The position numbers were made by a program, and so were the translations under genes. From assembly GCA_963752755.1 (NCBI GenBank), contig CAVVZJ010000004.1, positions 62,001 through 126,000 on the forward strand: 64,000 bases of DNA, read 5' to 3'. Positions 50,410 to 62,013 of this stretch are shown here, piece after piece (within the stretch, counting starts at the first letter, position 1; every line of letters begins with the position of its first letter). Source of the stretch: CAVVZJ01 sp963752755 (GTDB taxonomy: Bacteria > Planctomycetota > Planctomycetia > Isosphaerales > Isosphaeraceae). The notes under the pieces were generated by a model. That model was given only the letters and a program-made list of their open reading frames with translations, did not search any database and was not told where the DNA came from.

Positions 50410-51192
50410 GCGTCATCGGACGATGCGTAACTTCCTGATTGACAAGGGGTTGACTGAGGCAATCGTTACATTGTGAAGTTTGTTCGGCGCCGGGGGCGCC
50501 CGTGCTTGGGTTCGTTTCGCACGGGGGGTTCCGGTCCTGGGGGGCTCTCCCCATGGTCGAGGATGGATGGTCGATGGTCAATGCCTGCGAGCAAACATTT
50601 CGCCGGTCCGGTTGACGGGAAGCGGTCCGAGTCGCGGGGGCCACGCATCCGTTTCGCGCGGCGGACGCCCGGTCTCGGGTTCGTTTCGCGACGGCGACGC
50701 GGCGCCGGGGCGGCGCCGGGACGCGGGAAAAGCCGGGATGCAAGTCCCTGGGGGGAAAGAGGAATTCGGGGCTCGTCGTTACCGCTTGAAGTTCGTTCGG
50801 CGTCTGGGTGCCACTGGCGGCTTGTCCGCCAGTGCTCCGGTTCCTGGCCGCTCGAAGACACTGGCGGACAAGCCGCCAGTGGCACCCAGCGCGTCATCGG
50901 ACGATGCGTAACTTCCTGATTGACAAGGGGTTGACTGAGGCAATCGTTACATTGTGAAGTTTGTTCGGCGCCGGGGCGGCCCCGTGCTTGGGTTCGTTTC
51001 GCACGGGGGGTTCCGGTCCTGGGGGGCTCTCCCCATGGTCGAGGATGGATGGTCGATGGTCAATGCCTGCGAGCAAACATTTCGCCGGTCCGGTTGACGG
51101 GAAGCGGTCCGAGTCGCGGGGGCCACGCCTCCGTTTCGCGCGGCGGACGCCCGGTCTCGGGTTCGTTTCGCGACGGCGACGCGGCGCCGGGG
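50410..51192. repeat. Two near-identical 300-bp direct repeats (50410-50710 and 50891-51192)
   Basis: Both copies begin GCGTCATCGGACGATGCG and run for about 300 bases with only a few differences (for example CCACGCATCC versus CCACGCCTCC, and one indel in a G/C run). They lie head-to-tail in the drmMI-drmA gap, with the palindrome at 50805-50888 between them. Each copy contains the ubiquitous GGATGGTCGATGGTC phrase and CGGGTTCGTTTCG motifs. No gene is recognised between 50340 and 51678. Confidence 0.9.
50805..50888. repeat. Perfect 30-bp inverted repeat, GGGTGCCACTGGCG family
   Basis: Bases 50805-50834 are exactly reverse-complementary to 50859-50888. The arms are the same family as the elements at 4207-4289 and 5316-5355. 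It separates the two 300-bp direct repeats. Confidence 0.85.
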
Positions 51193-51447
51193 CGCGCGCC
51201 GGGGACGGTCCGGAGACGCGCCGGGGACGGTTGGGGGACGCCGGGGGGACGCGCCGGGACGCGGGGAGGGCCGGGCGCAAGTCCGTGGGGGGAAGGGAGA
51301 AAACGGGGCTCGTCGTTACATTTTGAAGTTCGTTCGGCGCGCGGGGGCGCGCCGCGACGGCGGGGGCGGTGGTGGGCGTGTCGGGTTGCCAAAGAGCGGG
51401 CCGGGGCGGGAGCAGGATCGACCGGTTCTTGAGTCTAGGTCGGTTCC

Positions 51448-51529
51448 GGGTGGCATGCCCACGTCTTCGTGGGCATGGCGAACGCCCACCGAGCTCCGCC
51501 ATGCCCACGAAGACGAGGGCATGCCACCC
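51448..51529. repeat. 31-bp inverted repeat, GGTGGCATGCCC family
   Basis: Arms 51448-51478 and 51499-51529 are reverse-complementary with one mismatch. Each arm contains its own GCCCACG/CGTGGGC palindrome. It is a third palindrome type packed into the drmMI-drmA gap. Confidence 0.8.
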
Positions 51530-51678
51530 ACCCGAGGCGCGAGCCGAGGTGAAGCCTCGATCGACCCTGGGGGCGGGAGGCGGGGGACGGTGCGCCGGCC
51601 TCATCACAACAGTATCGGAAATTCGGTCTGCGATTATCAGAGAATTTCCGAATTTTTGAGGGATGTCGGTGGCAGAGG

Positions 51679-54600
51679 TCATTCGTCGTCCTCCGAGTCG
51701 GACGCGTCGGGGTCGGACGCGTCGGAGTCGGCCTCGTCGGGGTCGGGGTCGTCGGCGAGGGGGGAGAGGCCGACGAGGCGTTCGGAGTCGGAGCGGGAGC
51801 GGTTGAGGAGGAGGAGGCGGGCGAGGACGTCGTCGCGGACCTCGGGGCGCCAGCGGAAGCGCCAGGGGAGGCGGGAGGAGGGGTCGGACAGCTCGGAGGC
51901 GAAGGCGAGGGCCGCGGAGGCGCGGGGGAACCAGTGGCGGCCCGGCTCCAGACGCTCGACGGTGTCGGGCGAGGCGTCGTCGGCCGGCTCGGCGTCGCAC
52001 CAGTCGAGGTCGAACCCGCAGGTCGCGTCGACGTCCGACCAGCCGTAGGACGCCAGCACCGCCCGGTCCATCGCCGCGTGCAGCTCCCGCAGCCGCGCGA
52101 TCTCCGGGGCCTTCTCCTTCGGGTCGTGGAACCGGTTGTAGGTCTTCGTCAGCCCCAGGCTCGACTCCACCATCAGCCGGGCGCGGAACTCGTAATACTC
52201 CCGGCCGATCGACTCCAGGGCGGCGTCCGTCTCCCAGTCGGGGGGGAAGGGGAAGGTTTCGAAGCAGTCGGAGGGGGTGTAGCGGAGGTCGTCTTTCATG
52301 CGACGAGCTGAAGAATCGTGCCCAGATTTCATGCGATCGTGATTGCAGAACAGCAGAAGCTCGCATAATCCGGTCCAACGGCATAATATTCAATTTATTG
52401 TGAAAAACCATGTCTTGACGGAAGGAAAGCGAACGAGAGTTGCGGGCCGTACACTGCGTTTGCAAGTACCCGATCAGCTTCGCAGCAATGGACTTGTACA
52501 GAGCTGAAGCGTGCTTCACCGTATCGCCACCAACATTCTCGCCGATTTCACGCTTATCATTTAACTCGTTGTCGGGCTTTACTTTCTCCTCAACGATTCG
52601 GAGCAAGTCTGGCCACGCCTGAGCTTCTTCCTGCGATTCATGTCCCCAAAGTTGATGACGATACCGATGATGTGATTGCGTTGGGCTATTCGTTGACTTC
52701 CTTTCCCCCAATAAATGGAAATATTCGCTCCTGGTTGCGGGGTATATGGCTCGATCAGTTCCTCCATAGAGATGGGCCTCTCACCGGATTTTGACAGTTC
52801 ACTGCTCGCGCCTGTGTAACGGGGCTCGCCTCACTCTTGCTCATCGGTGTCATCAAATGTGAAACCCATGCCAAGAACATATGCTGCCTTGAAAACTTTT
52901 TCCAGCGTTGGCGTGAAGCCGCTCCGGGTCGTCGTGCCCGCCGCGGTGGAACAGGTAAGCCGTGATGAGGTCCACCGGCCTGCCCGTCGAGATCGAACGG
53001 CCCGGAGAGCGTCCCCTTGTAAACGTGGACGACGCTGACGACGACGGCGGCCTCGCCCGGCCACTTGAGGCGCTTGCGGGCGGCGTAGATGGTGCCGCCG
53101 TGGGTGCAGATCCAGCGGAGGCCGGTGGAGCGGGTGTCGCCCTGGCCGATGGTGTTGGTGGCGATCAGGCCGAAGGCGCCGTCGGGTCGGAGCAGGCCGA
53201 AGGCGCGGCGGAAGAAGTGGGCGACGAGGTCGGCGTTGCCGTGGGATTCCTCGTGGGTGGTCTTGAGCCAGTCGAGGATAGCCGGCGGGGGCGGCCTCGG
53301 CGATGGTGTTCTTGCCGGCGAACGGCGGGTTGCCGACGATGGCGTCGAAGCCGCCGTCGGGTCGGCGGCGGAGGGAGCCGTCGGGGTCGGCGGCGAGGAA
53401 GACCTCGGGGAACTCGACCTCCCAGTGGAAGGTCTCCAGCGGGGGGTCGAGGCGGGCGAGGGAGCGGGCGGGGGCGGCGATCTCGCGGCGGAGGAGGAGG
53501 CGGGTAGGGCGGCGTCGAGCGGAGTCGGCGAGGTAGTCGCGGACGGTGCTGGGCGAGGTCCTTGCGGCGGGACTCGCGGGCGGAGGCGGTGCCGCCCTCG
53601 AAGAAGGTGCCGACGACGGCGTCGGCCAGGAGGCGGAGGAAGTCGAGGGGGGCCTCGGCCTCGGTGCGGAGGTCGCTGAGGCGGGCGTAGCTGGTGAGGT
53701 CGTCGGCCTGGAGGATCGCCCGACGCTTCTGCAGGACGACCTCCAGCCGGCGCGCGGAGGGCCTGGCGAGACGAACTCGGCTTGCACGGGGGGCGACCAG
53801 TGGCAGGCCTCGATCTGGGCCAGCGACGAGGCCGACGAGGGAGTCGCCGTGGCGGAGGTTGTGGTCGAGGAAGGTGAAGGCGTGGTCGCGGGCCAGCGTG
53901 GCGAGCCAGAGCGAGAGCTTGGCGAGATCGACGGCCATCCGGTTCTTATCGACGCCGTAGAGGCAGCGCTGGGCGACGAGGCGGCAGGCGAACAGGAGGG
54001 GCGTCTCGTCGCGGGGGAGCCGGGGCCTGCCGCCGTGGGATTCCCAGGCCGCGACGAGCAGTCGGGCGAGCCGCCGCATGGCCTCGACGAGGAAGGCGCC
54101 CGAGCCCATGGCGGGGTCGCAGACCTTCAGCGCGAGGATGGCGTCGGGGGTGGGGTCCGGTCCGAGCCGGCGGAGGACGGGTTCGAGGGCCTTGGCGACG
54201 ATCGGCTCGGTGAGCGAGCGGGGGGTGTAGTGGGAGCCGGTGCGGCGGCGCTCGGGGCTGGGCTGGAAGACGAGCGAGCCGGCCGGGACGGGCGTGGGGG
54301 TGAGCCGGGCGTCGATGAGCCGGCCGAGGGCGGCGACGAGGTCGGCCTCGGTCTTCGCGTCGCGGACGGCCGAGGCGGCGGCGCCGGCGAGCTTGCGGTC
54401 GGTGGCGTCCTTGAACCACTTCGCCCGCTTCGACGGCGGGGTGGCCAGCAGGGCGTCGAGGCTGATCGTGACCGGGGCTCCGTGGCGCTTCTCGGGCCGG
54501 ATGGCGACGGAACGGCCGGCGGCGGTCTCGACGCGGAAGCCCATGATCGCCTCGTACACGGAGCCGATCTGCTCGACCTCGAGCGAGCGGTAGCTGAGTC

Positions 54601-56194
54601 GCTCCTCGTTGAGGTACAGGAGGTTGCGGAGGACGGAGAGGACGGTGGCGTCGGGGATGCGGGGGAGGTCGTGGGCGGATGGTCGATGGTGGATGGTCGA
54701 TGGTCGATGCTGTGGGACAGCCGCCCTCGGCTGTCACGTTCTCGGAAGACAGCCGGGGGCGGCTGTCCCACACGGCTGGGGATTGAGGGTCGTTCGTGGA
54801 GGGAGGAGGGGCGATGGTGAAGTCGGAGGCGTCGCGGGGCGAGGGGGTCGGAGAGAGGGAGGGGCGGCCTTCGAGGAAGGGGAAGCGGTCGGGGTGGAAG
54901 AGGTTGCCGTGGCGGGGGGGGATCGTGTGGCGGTGGCCGTCGTGGGGGTCCTCGAAGGTGAGGCCGTCGTGGACGACGCGGAAGAGGGCGATGAGGGAGG
55001 CCCAGGCGCCGAAGCGCTGGTCCATCGTGTCGGGGTGGCGGGCCTCGTCCTCGACGAGGCGGGCGAAGAGGCCGGCGAGGGTGTAGTTGCGGGCGAAGAG
55101 CGGGCTCTCGACGGGGAGCATCTCGCGCTCCTCGGCGTAGAGGAGGAAGACCAGCCGCATGAGGACGGTGAGCAGCCCCTCGTAGATCTCGTGGGTGCGG
55201 CCGGGGTCGTCGCGGAGTCCGCGGAGGAGCTGGCCGCGGGCGTCGGCGTCGGCGGACTCGAAGCCCTTGAGGAGGTCGAACAGGGCGGCGAGCACCTGCT
55301 CGGCGAGCTGGGTGGAGACCTCGCTCTGGTACTTGCGGCTCTCGGCGAGGATGGGGTGGAGCCGCTGTCGCGAGGGGAGCTTGTGCAGGCGGTCGTGCTT
55401 GAGCAGCTCGCGGAGCGCCGTGCAGGTCTCGCGACCGGCGGGGGCGAGCAGGGGGCCGAGAGGGAAGGTGATGTAGCCGGATTGCTCGGCCTCGGGCCGG
55501 TAGACGAGGCGGACGGCGTCGGGGGTGAGGATCAGGCCGAGCGGGATGCGGGTCTCGTAGAGCAGGCGCTCGAACTTCTTCTGCGGCGACTCGTTCCAGG
55601 CGGCTTCGTCGGGGTCGTTCGGCTTGCGGTCGAGGTCGACGCCGGCGGGGACCTCCAGGCCGAGCAGGCACCAGGGCGCGGCGCCCTCGGGCGGGTTGGG
55701 CCAGCGGTAGGCGAAGCGAGGGTTCGAGGGCGTCGTCGTACTGGATCAGCTCGTGGCGGAGCGGCTCGGGCGTGGGGAGGCGGGTCGGGTCGTCGGTGGG
55801 GTTGCCTGGCTCCTGGCCCTCGAACATGCGGACGCGGTCGCCGGGGCGGTAGAACTCCAGCAGGTCGGGCTTCCAGCCGAGGAAGTCGGTGAGGACGGCG
55901 CGGGGGTCGCGGAAGATGCGCGGGGGGTGGAGGGAGTCGGCCGCGGGGTCGTCGTCGGGGAGCGGTCGCGGGATGGTGAGGGCTTCGAGGTCGCGCTGGG
56001 CGTCGGGCGACTGGAGCGGGATCTCGATCTGGGCGGTGCGGAGGGCGTTGGGGGAGACGACCAGGCCGAGGGAGACGGGCTTGAGGTAGTTGAGCCAGAG
56101 GTTATGGGTGTAGAGGGTCCGGTCCTGGGCCTTGCCGCCGGGGGTGGCGGCGGCCTGGCGGGTCGGGACGTTTGGGGGAGCGGGTCCTGGCCAT
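51679..56194 (-). CDS. drmMI: DISARM adenine methyltransferase DrmMI, multiple frameshifts and a repeat insertion
   Basis: This is the class 1 DISARM N6-adenine methyltransferase that marks host DNA, about 1500 residues. Assembled across frames, the N-terminus has LYTHNLWLNYLKPVSLGLVV and the start ATG 56194. The helical part contains LTVLMRLVFLLYAEEREMLP and SVYEAIMGFRVE. The SAM motif is VCDPAMGSGAFLVEAMRRLA, followed by CLYGVDKNRMAVDLAKLSLW and the catalytic NPPF in FDAIVGNPPFAGKNT. The C-terminal specificity part contains VFKAAYVLGMGFTF, NHIIGIVINFGDMNR, SHEIWARFFSSS and RYTPSDCFETFPFPPDW. A palindromic repeat sits at 54677-54771, and the frames on its two sides differ by one. The last part, 51679-52332, is intact. 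Confidence 0.88.
54677..54771. repeat. Palindromic repeat inserted inside drmMI
   Basis: GTGGGACAGCCGCC... at 54712-54735 pairs with 54748-54771 with one mismatch, next to a run of GATGGTCGATGG-type units at 54677-54709. The same units occur at 50570, 51050 and 56198-56235, so this is a mobile or spreading intergenic element now within a coding sequence. It interrupts drmMI between FPFLEGR and LPRIPDATVLSVLRNLLYLN. Confidence 0.82.
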
Positions 56195-56236
56195 GATGAT
56201 CGTCGATGGGTGATGGTCGATGGGTGATGGTCGAGA

Positions 56237-59200
56237 TTAGCCGCGCTCGGGCCAGAGGTAAACGAGGCCGACGGGTTCGAGGCGGACGGTCTGGACGGCG
56301 AAGCGGGCGCGGATGCGGTCGGGCTCGTCGGCGATCTCGCGGTCGAGGTCCTTGCGGCGCTTCTCCATCGCGCGGCGTTCGGCGGCGCGCTCGCGGCGGA
56401 TGCGCTCGTCGTCGGCGGTGGCGGCGCGGTCGTCGAGGTCGAAGAGTGCGGGCGGCGGCGCGGGTCTGGCGCTCGGCGGTCGCGGCGCGAGGCCTCGGCG
56501 TCCTCGGCGTCGCGCTGGCGGAGGGTGTCCTCGATGCGGTCGCGGAGGCCGACCAGGAGCTTGCGGGTCTTCTCGGCCTCGTCCTCGCCGGCCCGGAGGA
56601 GGTCCTTGCGGACGGAGGCTTCCAGGCGATCGGCGCGGCGCCTTGAGGGGTCGGAGAAGCTCGCGGACGTCGCGGGGGGCGGAGGCGAGCAGGGCGCGGC
56701 GGCGGGCGTCGGGGATGAGGTGGGTCTGGCCGGCGAGAAGGGCGTCGTCGAGCCGTCGCATGGCCTCCTCGTCGGAGAGCCTCGACGGCTTGATCGGCTG
56801 GAGGCCGCCGTCGCGGTCCTCGGGCGGGTTCCACTCGGCGCAGACGGCGACGAGGTCCTCGTGGAGCCGGGCGGCGTGGTGGCCGTAGAGGCAGAGCCGG
56901 CCGATCAGGAAGACCAGCGGGATCGAGCCCTCCGACTGGGCGAGGCAGGCGCGGGAGAGGTCGTGATGGACGAACCCCTGGGCGAGGAACCGGCCGAGCA
57001 GGCGCTGGCTGACGCGGTGCTCCAGGTGCATGTGGACCGGCTCGGGGCCGGCGGCCTGGCCGATCGGGGCGCCGAGCTGGCTGAGGCCGGGGTCCTCGAA
57101 GACGATGGGGCGGATCGGGCAGCGGGCGTACCAGTCGGCCAGGGATTCCTTGCGGCGCCGGGGGGCGCGGAGGCTGTTGAGCGTCTCGCGCCAGGAGGGG
57201 TTGTGCTCCAGGGCCTCGGTGGGGACGCGGTAGCGGCGAGCGCGGTTTCGCTCGGTCGGCTCGGGCTGCAGGCCGCCCTCGACGTCCATGAGCCGCAGCG
57301 AGCAATCGAGCGCGGCGCGGAACTCGCGGTCGCGGAAGCCGAGCCAGTTGCGGCTCTTTTCGAAGAGGTCGCGGAGCCGCTCGATGCTCTTGACCAGGCG
57401 CTCGCGGCGCTTGCGGTCGATCCGCTCGCGGTTGGTTTCGGGGGCGTCGTCGTCGTCGCCGGAGACCTCGGCGCGGGCCCGGGCGGCGAGCTGCTCCTCC
57501 TCGGGGTCCTGGCGGTCGAAGAGGTCGAGCGTCTCCTGGAGTCGGGCCCGCTCGATGCCCCGGCGGCGGAAGCGGTCGATGAGCCGCTTGTCGAGGACGG
57601 TGCCGAAGCCGCCCAGCTCGCGGTAGATCCGCTCGGTCTTCGCGACCAGCTTCGCGAGGATGGCGTCCTCCTTGCGGTTCTCGTAGAGGAAGTAGCGGCA
57701 GTGGACGACGGGAGCGGGCTGGAGCTTGCGGTCGATTCGGCCGTTGCGCTGCTCCAGCCGGGCGGGGTTCCAGGGGACGTCGTAGTGGAAGAGGTCGGCG
57801 CAGTGCTTCTGGAGGTTGAGCCCCTCGCGGGCGGCGTCGGTGGCCAGGAGGATGCGGACAGGGTGCTCGGCGGGGTCGGCGTTGAAGGCCTCCTTGATCT
57901 CCTGGCGCTCCTCCAGCGACGTGCTGCCCTTGAAGATGGCCAGCCGGCCCTCGGGGCGGTCGGTCTTCTCAGATGAAGGCTTCGAGGTGGCGGCGGACGT
58001 AGGCGAGGGTGTCGTCGTACTCGGTGAAGATGAGGATGCGGTGGCTGTTCCAGCGGGCGGGGCCCTTGGCCGGAGGCGTCGAGCATGTTGCGGTCGATGT
58101 AGTCGAGAGATCGCCTTGAGCTTCTCGTCGGGCTGGTAGCGGGCGCGCTCGGCGACCTGGAGCATGCGGTCGAGCAGTTGCAGCTCGCGGGCGAAGTTGG
58201 GGTGGTCGGGGTTGCCGAGCGTGGCGAGGGTGGCCTTCTCGGTCTGGCGCTCGGCCTCGGCGTCCTGGCGGTCGGGGACGTCGGCCGGCTCGGCGTCGTC
58301 GGGGGAGGTTTCGGGGTTCGGGATCTCGTCGGGCTCGTCGTCGGGGTCGAGGCCGCCGCCGATGGCCGAGAGGGCCTCCTCGTCGAGGTCGTCGTGCCTG
58401 GGGCGGGCCGAGCCCTGTTCGTGCTGCCGGAGCTGCTCGCGGAGGGTCCGGTTGTGCTTGCTGAGCGTCCGGTAGAACGCCTCGACGGAGGATAAGCAGG
58501 CGCTGCTGGAGCCCCGACTTGAGGAAGGCCGAGACGTTCTTGACCTTCTGGGGCTCGCTGGCGAGCCGCTCGTCGCGGAGGTCGCAGTACTCCTGGAGCC
58601 AGTCGGCCAGCTCCAGCTCGGGCGTGCCCTTGACCGGCGCGGTGATGCGGACCGGCTCGACCTCGCGGCGCGGGAACGAGACGTTCAGCTCGCGGAGGTC
58701 GTCCTTGAGGCGGTAGATGAGGACCTCGTTCCGCTCCTTCGCCCGGACCGGAACCCCTCGGCAGAAGCGCTGGGGATCGAGGATGGCCATCAAGGCGCGG
58801 AAGCTGTTGGAATGGCCGTTGTGCGGGGTGGCCGAGAGGAAGATCTTGTGCTCGAACTTCGGGGCGATCTCCTCGATCCGGCGGGTGAACTGCGAGGTGA
58901 CGGCGTACGCCCCGGCGGCGGCGGGCGCGGCGTGGTGGGCCTCGTCGAGGATCAGGAGCGAGCGGGGCCGGACGAGGTCGCGGCCGAGCCAGGTGCGGAG
59001 GTCGGCGGCGTACTCCTCGTCCCTGATCAGGTTGTGGGAGATGAGGAAGCGGTTGTGCGTCGCCCAGGGGTTGACGCTGAAGCCCCGCTCCTTGCGGATG
59101 CGGTGGACGTAGGCGCGGTCGAGGATCTGGAAGATCAGGCCGAATCGGCTCTCCATCTCCTCCCGCCATTGCAGGAGCATCGAGGGCGGGCAGCAGACGA

Positions 59201-59690
59201 CGATGTCGGAGACCTTGCGCCGCAGGAGCAGCTCGCGGGCGACCAGCCCGGCCTCGATCGTCTTGCCGAGGCCGACGCCGTCGGCGACGAAGAGGTTGAC
59301 CCTCGGCATGCCCAGGGCCATCCGGAGCGGTTCGAGCTGGTAGTGCTCGATGCTGATGCCGGCCCGGAACGGGGCCTGGAAGAGGTCCGTCCGCGAGGCC
59401 GTGACCCGGTTCCAGCGCAGGGTGTGGTAGTACGCCGCGAAGCGGTCGGGCGGGTCGAAATCGCCCCCGGCGATCAGGCCCCAGTCCTCGGCCGCGCGGA
59501 CCTCGGCGTCGCGCTCGGCCTCCCAGACGACCTCCAGGGTCTTTCCCAGATCATCCGGGTCGACGCAAGAGAGCCGGGCGACCGTGGTGCCCACCTTCTC
59601 GCTTCGTTCGACCTCGTCGATGAGGTAATGCCGCTGGCGGACGCGGGCGATCCGGCCGACGTCCGACTCCTGGATGGTCCGACTGTTCAT
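56237..59690 (-). CDS. drmD: DISARM SNF2-like helicase DrmD, several frameshifts
   Basis: First gene of the operon and the marker of class 1 DISARM. From ATG 59690 the frame is long and intact through helicase domain 1: DGVGLGKTIEAGLVARELLL (Walker A), VVCCPPSMLLQWREEM, SLLILDEAHHAAP (DEAH-type box) and IFLSATPHNGHSNSF. After slips near 58500 and 58000 comes helicase domain 2: LAIFKGSTSLEERQEIKEAF, ILLATDAAREGLNLQ and NPARLEQRNGRIDR. A long helical C-terminus follows, shifting again near 57150 and 56650. The span is one base over a multiple of three. The gap to drmMI is 42 bases, filled by GATGGTCGATGG units. Confidence 0.9.
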
Positions 59691-59993
59691 GAAGAAGCTC
59701 ACCGATCGTTGCCTGTCTGTGATAGCCGCAAGGGCTCCAAGGTCGAAAGTTCGCCTGGCTCCGTCCGCGAGTGTTCGCAGACGGACTCTCCATAATTTAT
59801 GCTTTCGCAATGTGATGCAGCCAAGAGAGCAGCCAACCGAATTGTACCAGATCTCTACCGAATGACGCCCTGGGCGCGTTCGAAGAATCGGCGTCCCGGC
59901 ACTAACCCCAATGCCCCGTAGTCAGCCGTCAGTTCAGAGCCTTCTTGGTATTCTGGGGTTGCTTACCCGTCCCCGGAACTCCAGGAGGCCCTG
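59691..59993. other. Region upstream of drmD, promoter not identified
   Basis: This 300-base stretch separates drmD from the divergent IS4-type remnant and must hold the DISARM promoter. The frame of drmD stays open to 59810, so a longer N-terminus is possible. It is locally AT-richer around 59790-59860. No operator or inverted repeat stood out. Confidence 0.35.
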
Positions 59994-61365
59994 ATGGATC
60001 ACGCACCGCGGGGAGGTCACGACATTGCCCAGGACCCGCGGCCCTCCGTCCGCGGCTTGGATCCGTTGATCCCCGAGCAACGCCTCGCCGCCATCCTCTC
60101 ACGGACCGCTCGGTCGTCGGAACGGCGACGGTGCCTGCCCGCCGATTCCGTCCTCGGGCGGGTCCTCGCCATGGCCCTGTGCGCCGCCGACTCGATCCCC
60201 AAGGTCTGGCGTCGGCGGCCTCCGACCCGCGACCGTCCCGAGCCGACCGCCTCGGCGTTTTCCCAGGCCCGCCGCCGACTCGGCGTCGCGTCGTGGCGGC
60301 CCCTGTTCCTGTTCCTGGAAACCGCTCGCCCCATGGCCACCCACCAGACCCCGGGAGGTGACGCCCGGGGCGGGCACCGGATGGGCCTCGACGGCACCAC
60401 GCTCGACCGGCCCGATACCCCGGAGAACGCGGCGCCCCTTCGGTCGCCCCACCACCGGCCGGGCCGCGGGGGCGTTCCCCCAGGTCCGATGGTTGGCCCT
60501 CTGGGAGTTGGGCACGCCCGCCGTCTGCGGCCTGACGATCACGCCGCGGTGTCACGGTGAGCCGTCGATGGTCGGGCCGCTGCTGGAGGACCTCAGGCCC
60601 GGTAGGCGGTTGATCTGGGATCGCGGCTTCTTCCGCTAGGAGGGGAGCTCCGCCGTCGTCCGGCGGGGGGCTCAGCTCCTGGCTCGGGTCAAGAGCCACA
60701 CCGTGTTGCGACCGCTCCGCCGGCTGGCCGACGGCTCCGACCGGGCCAAGATCTCCCCGCGGGCCGCCGACCGCCGCCGGGACTTTCGTGGTCTGTGGGT
60801 CCGGGTCATCGAGTCCACCCACGACGCCCCGAATCGCCCCGGTGCCGGCGAACGCCACCGGCGGATCACCGACCTGATCCATCCATCCGAACGACCGGCC
60901 AGCGTGCGCAGCGTCCCTGGTCGACCACGAACGCGGGGAGGAGGACCTCGCCTTCGATGCAATCAAGACCCCCTTGAGTAATCGAGCGATCCCGATCCGG
61001 AGCAAGACGCCCGCGGGGGTGGTGCCAGAGAGCGACGGCTTGATGCTGGCGCACTCCGTGGTCCGGCGGGTGATGCCCGACGCCGCGGTCGGGACCGGCC
61101 CGGACCCGGACCGGCTCTCGTTCCTCGACTGCCTGCGGGTGCTGCCGTGCCCATGGCCCGAGTCGCCGCAGGTGGACACCGAGACGTGGGATCGACGGCT
61201 TCTGCGGGAGGTCGGTGATCAGCGACTGCGACCGCGGCGGAACCGAGGGTATCCTGGGGTCATCAAGCGAAAAAGGTCGAATGGGAAGAAGAGACGACCC
61301 GAGCCTCGGAATCCGCCACAGCCGACGAAAACCTTTCGCGATGCAGTAGTTCTGGTTATCGAACG
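59994..61365 (+). pseudogene. Degenerate IS4-family transposase
   Basis: The remnant starts MDHAPRGGHDIAQDP and reads RTARSSERRRCLPADSVLG, SIPKVWRRRPPTRDRPEPTA, MGLDGTTLDRPDTPENA (first Asp), then in another frame GRAAGAFPQVRWLALWELGT, CHGEPSMVGPLLEDL and LIWDRGFF (second Asp). A TAG follows directly at about 60637. Later frames give AQLLARVKSHTVLRPLRRLA, ERHRRITDLIHPSE, EEDLAFDAIKT (Glu region) and a tail ending FRDAVVLVI. At least three frame changes and a nonsense codon make it non-functional. Confidence 0.82.
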
Positions 61366-61439
61366 GGCATTGAGGCTAACGGACATCCGGGCCAGCGTCG
61401 CCGAGCCGCCGGTCGGGCTTTCCCCTCCGGCAGATGGAG

Positions 61440-61935
61440 CGCCGGGCGGCGCGCTTCGAGCGGGTGCGTGAGGGGGACAAGGGGCACGGTCGGATCGAGG
61501 TCCGCACGCGGGAGGTAACGACCTGGCCGGCCGAGGAGCTGGCGGCGGACTGGCCCGATTGTGCGCAGGTCTGGCGGCGGACTGGCCCGGTTGTGCGCAG
61601 GTGTTGCGGGGGGAACGCGAGCGTCGCCTCGGTGGCCGGGTCGAGCGCGAGGAGCCCTATGAGATCACCAGCCTGCCGCGAGAGCGGGCAGGTGCGGTGA
61701 CGTTGCTACGGCGGATCCGAGCCCACGGGGAGGTCGCGAACGGCCTGCACGGGCGTCGGGATCGGACGCTGGGCGAAGACGCCAGCCCCGGGTACGGCGC
61801 GGTGCGGCGTCCCAGGTCATGGCGGCGTGGAGCAACCAGGTGAACTCTCTCCGCCGCCGGTCGGGGAGGCCGACCCTGGCGGCGGCGACCCGATACCCCA
61901 GGGGCCACCCGGAGAAGTCGGTGGAACTCCGGTCA
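61440..61935 (+). pseudogene. ISAs1-family transposase C-terminal remnant
   Basis: Reading across frames: DKGHGRIEVRTREVTTW, RRLGGRVEREEPYEITSLPR, RERAGAVTLLRRIRAHGEV, NGLHGRRDRTLGEDAS, then WSNQVNSLRRRSG. These follow the order of an ISAs1 (H-repeat-associated) transposase C-terminus, where HGRIE, ITSL, R-x-HW-x-IEN-x-LH and LGEDAS are typical. Key residues of the HW-IEN motif are lost here. Only the last third of the gene is present. Confidence 0.68.
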
Positions 61936-61952
61936 ACTCGAACCTGAGAAGG

Positions 61953-62012
61953 AATCGGCCCTGGACGGCAAACGGCGTGCAAGCAATCGGCCCTGGACGG
62001 CAAACGGCGTGC
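61953..62012. repeat. Two 28-bp direct repeats, 4-bp spacer
   Basis: AATCGGCCCTGGACGG... occurs identically at 61953-61980 and 61985-62012. It directly follows the ISAs1 remnant, so it may be a duplicated element end. The second copy ends one base before the gap -35 box. Confidence 0.88.
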
Positions 62013-62013
62013 G

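Noticed and set aside
50410..51192. CRISPR array
   Set aside because: There are only two long (about 300 bp) direct repeats and several hairpins; no short regularly spaced repeats with unique spacers and no cas genes.
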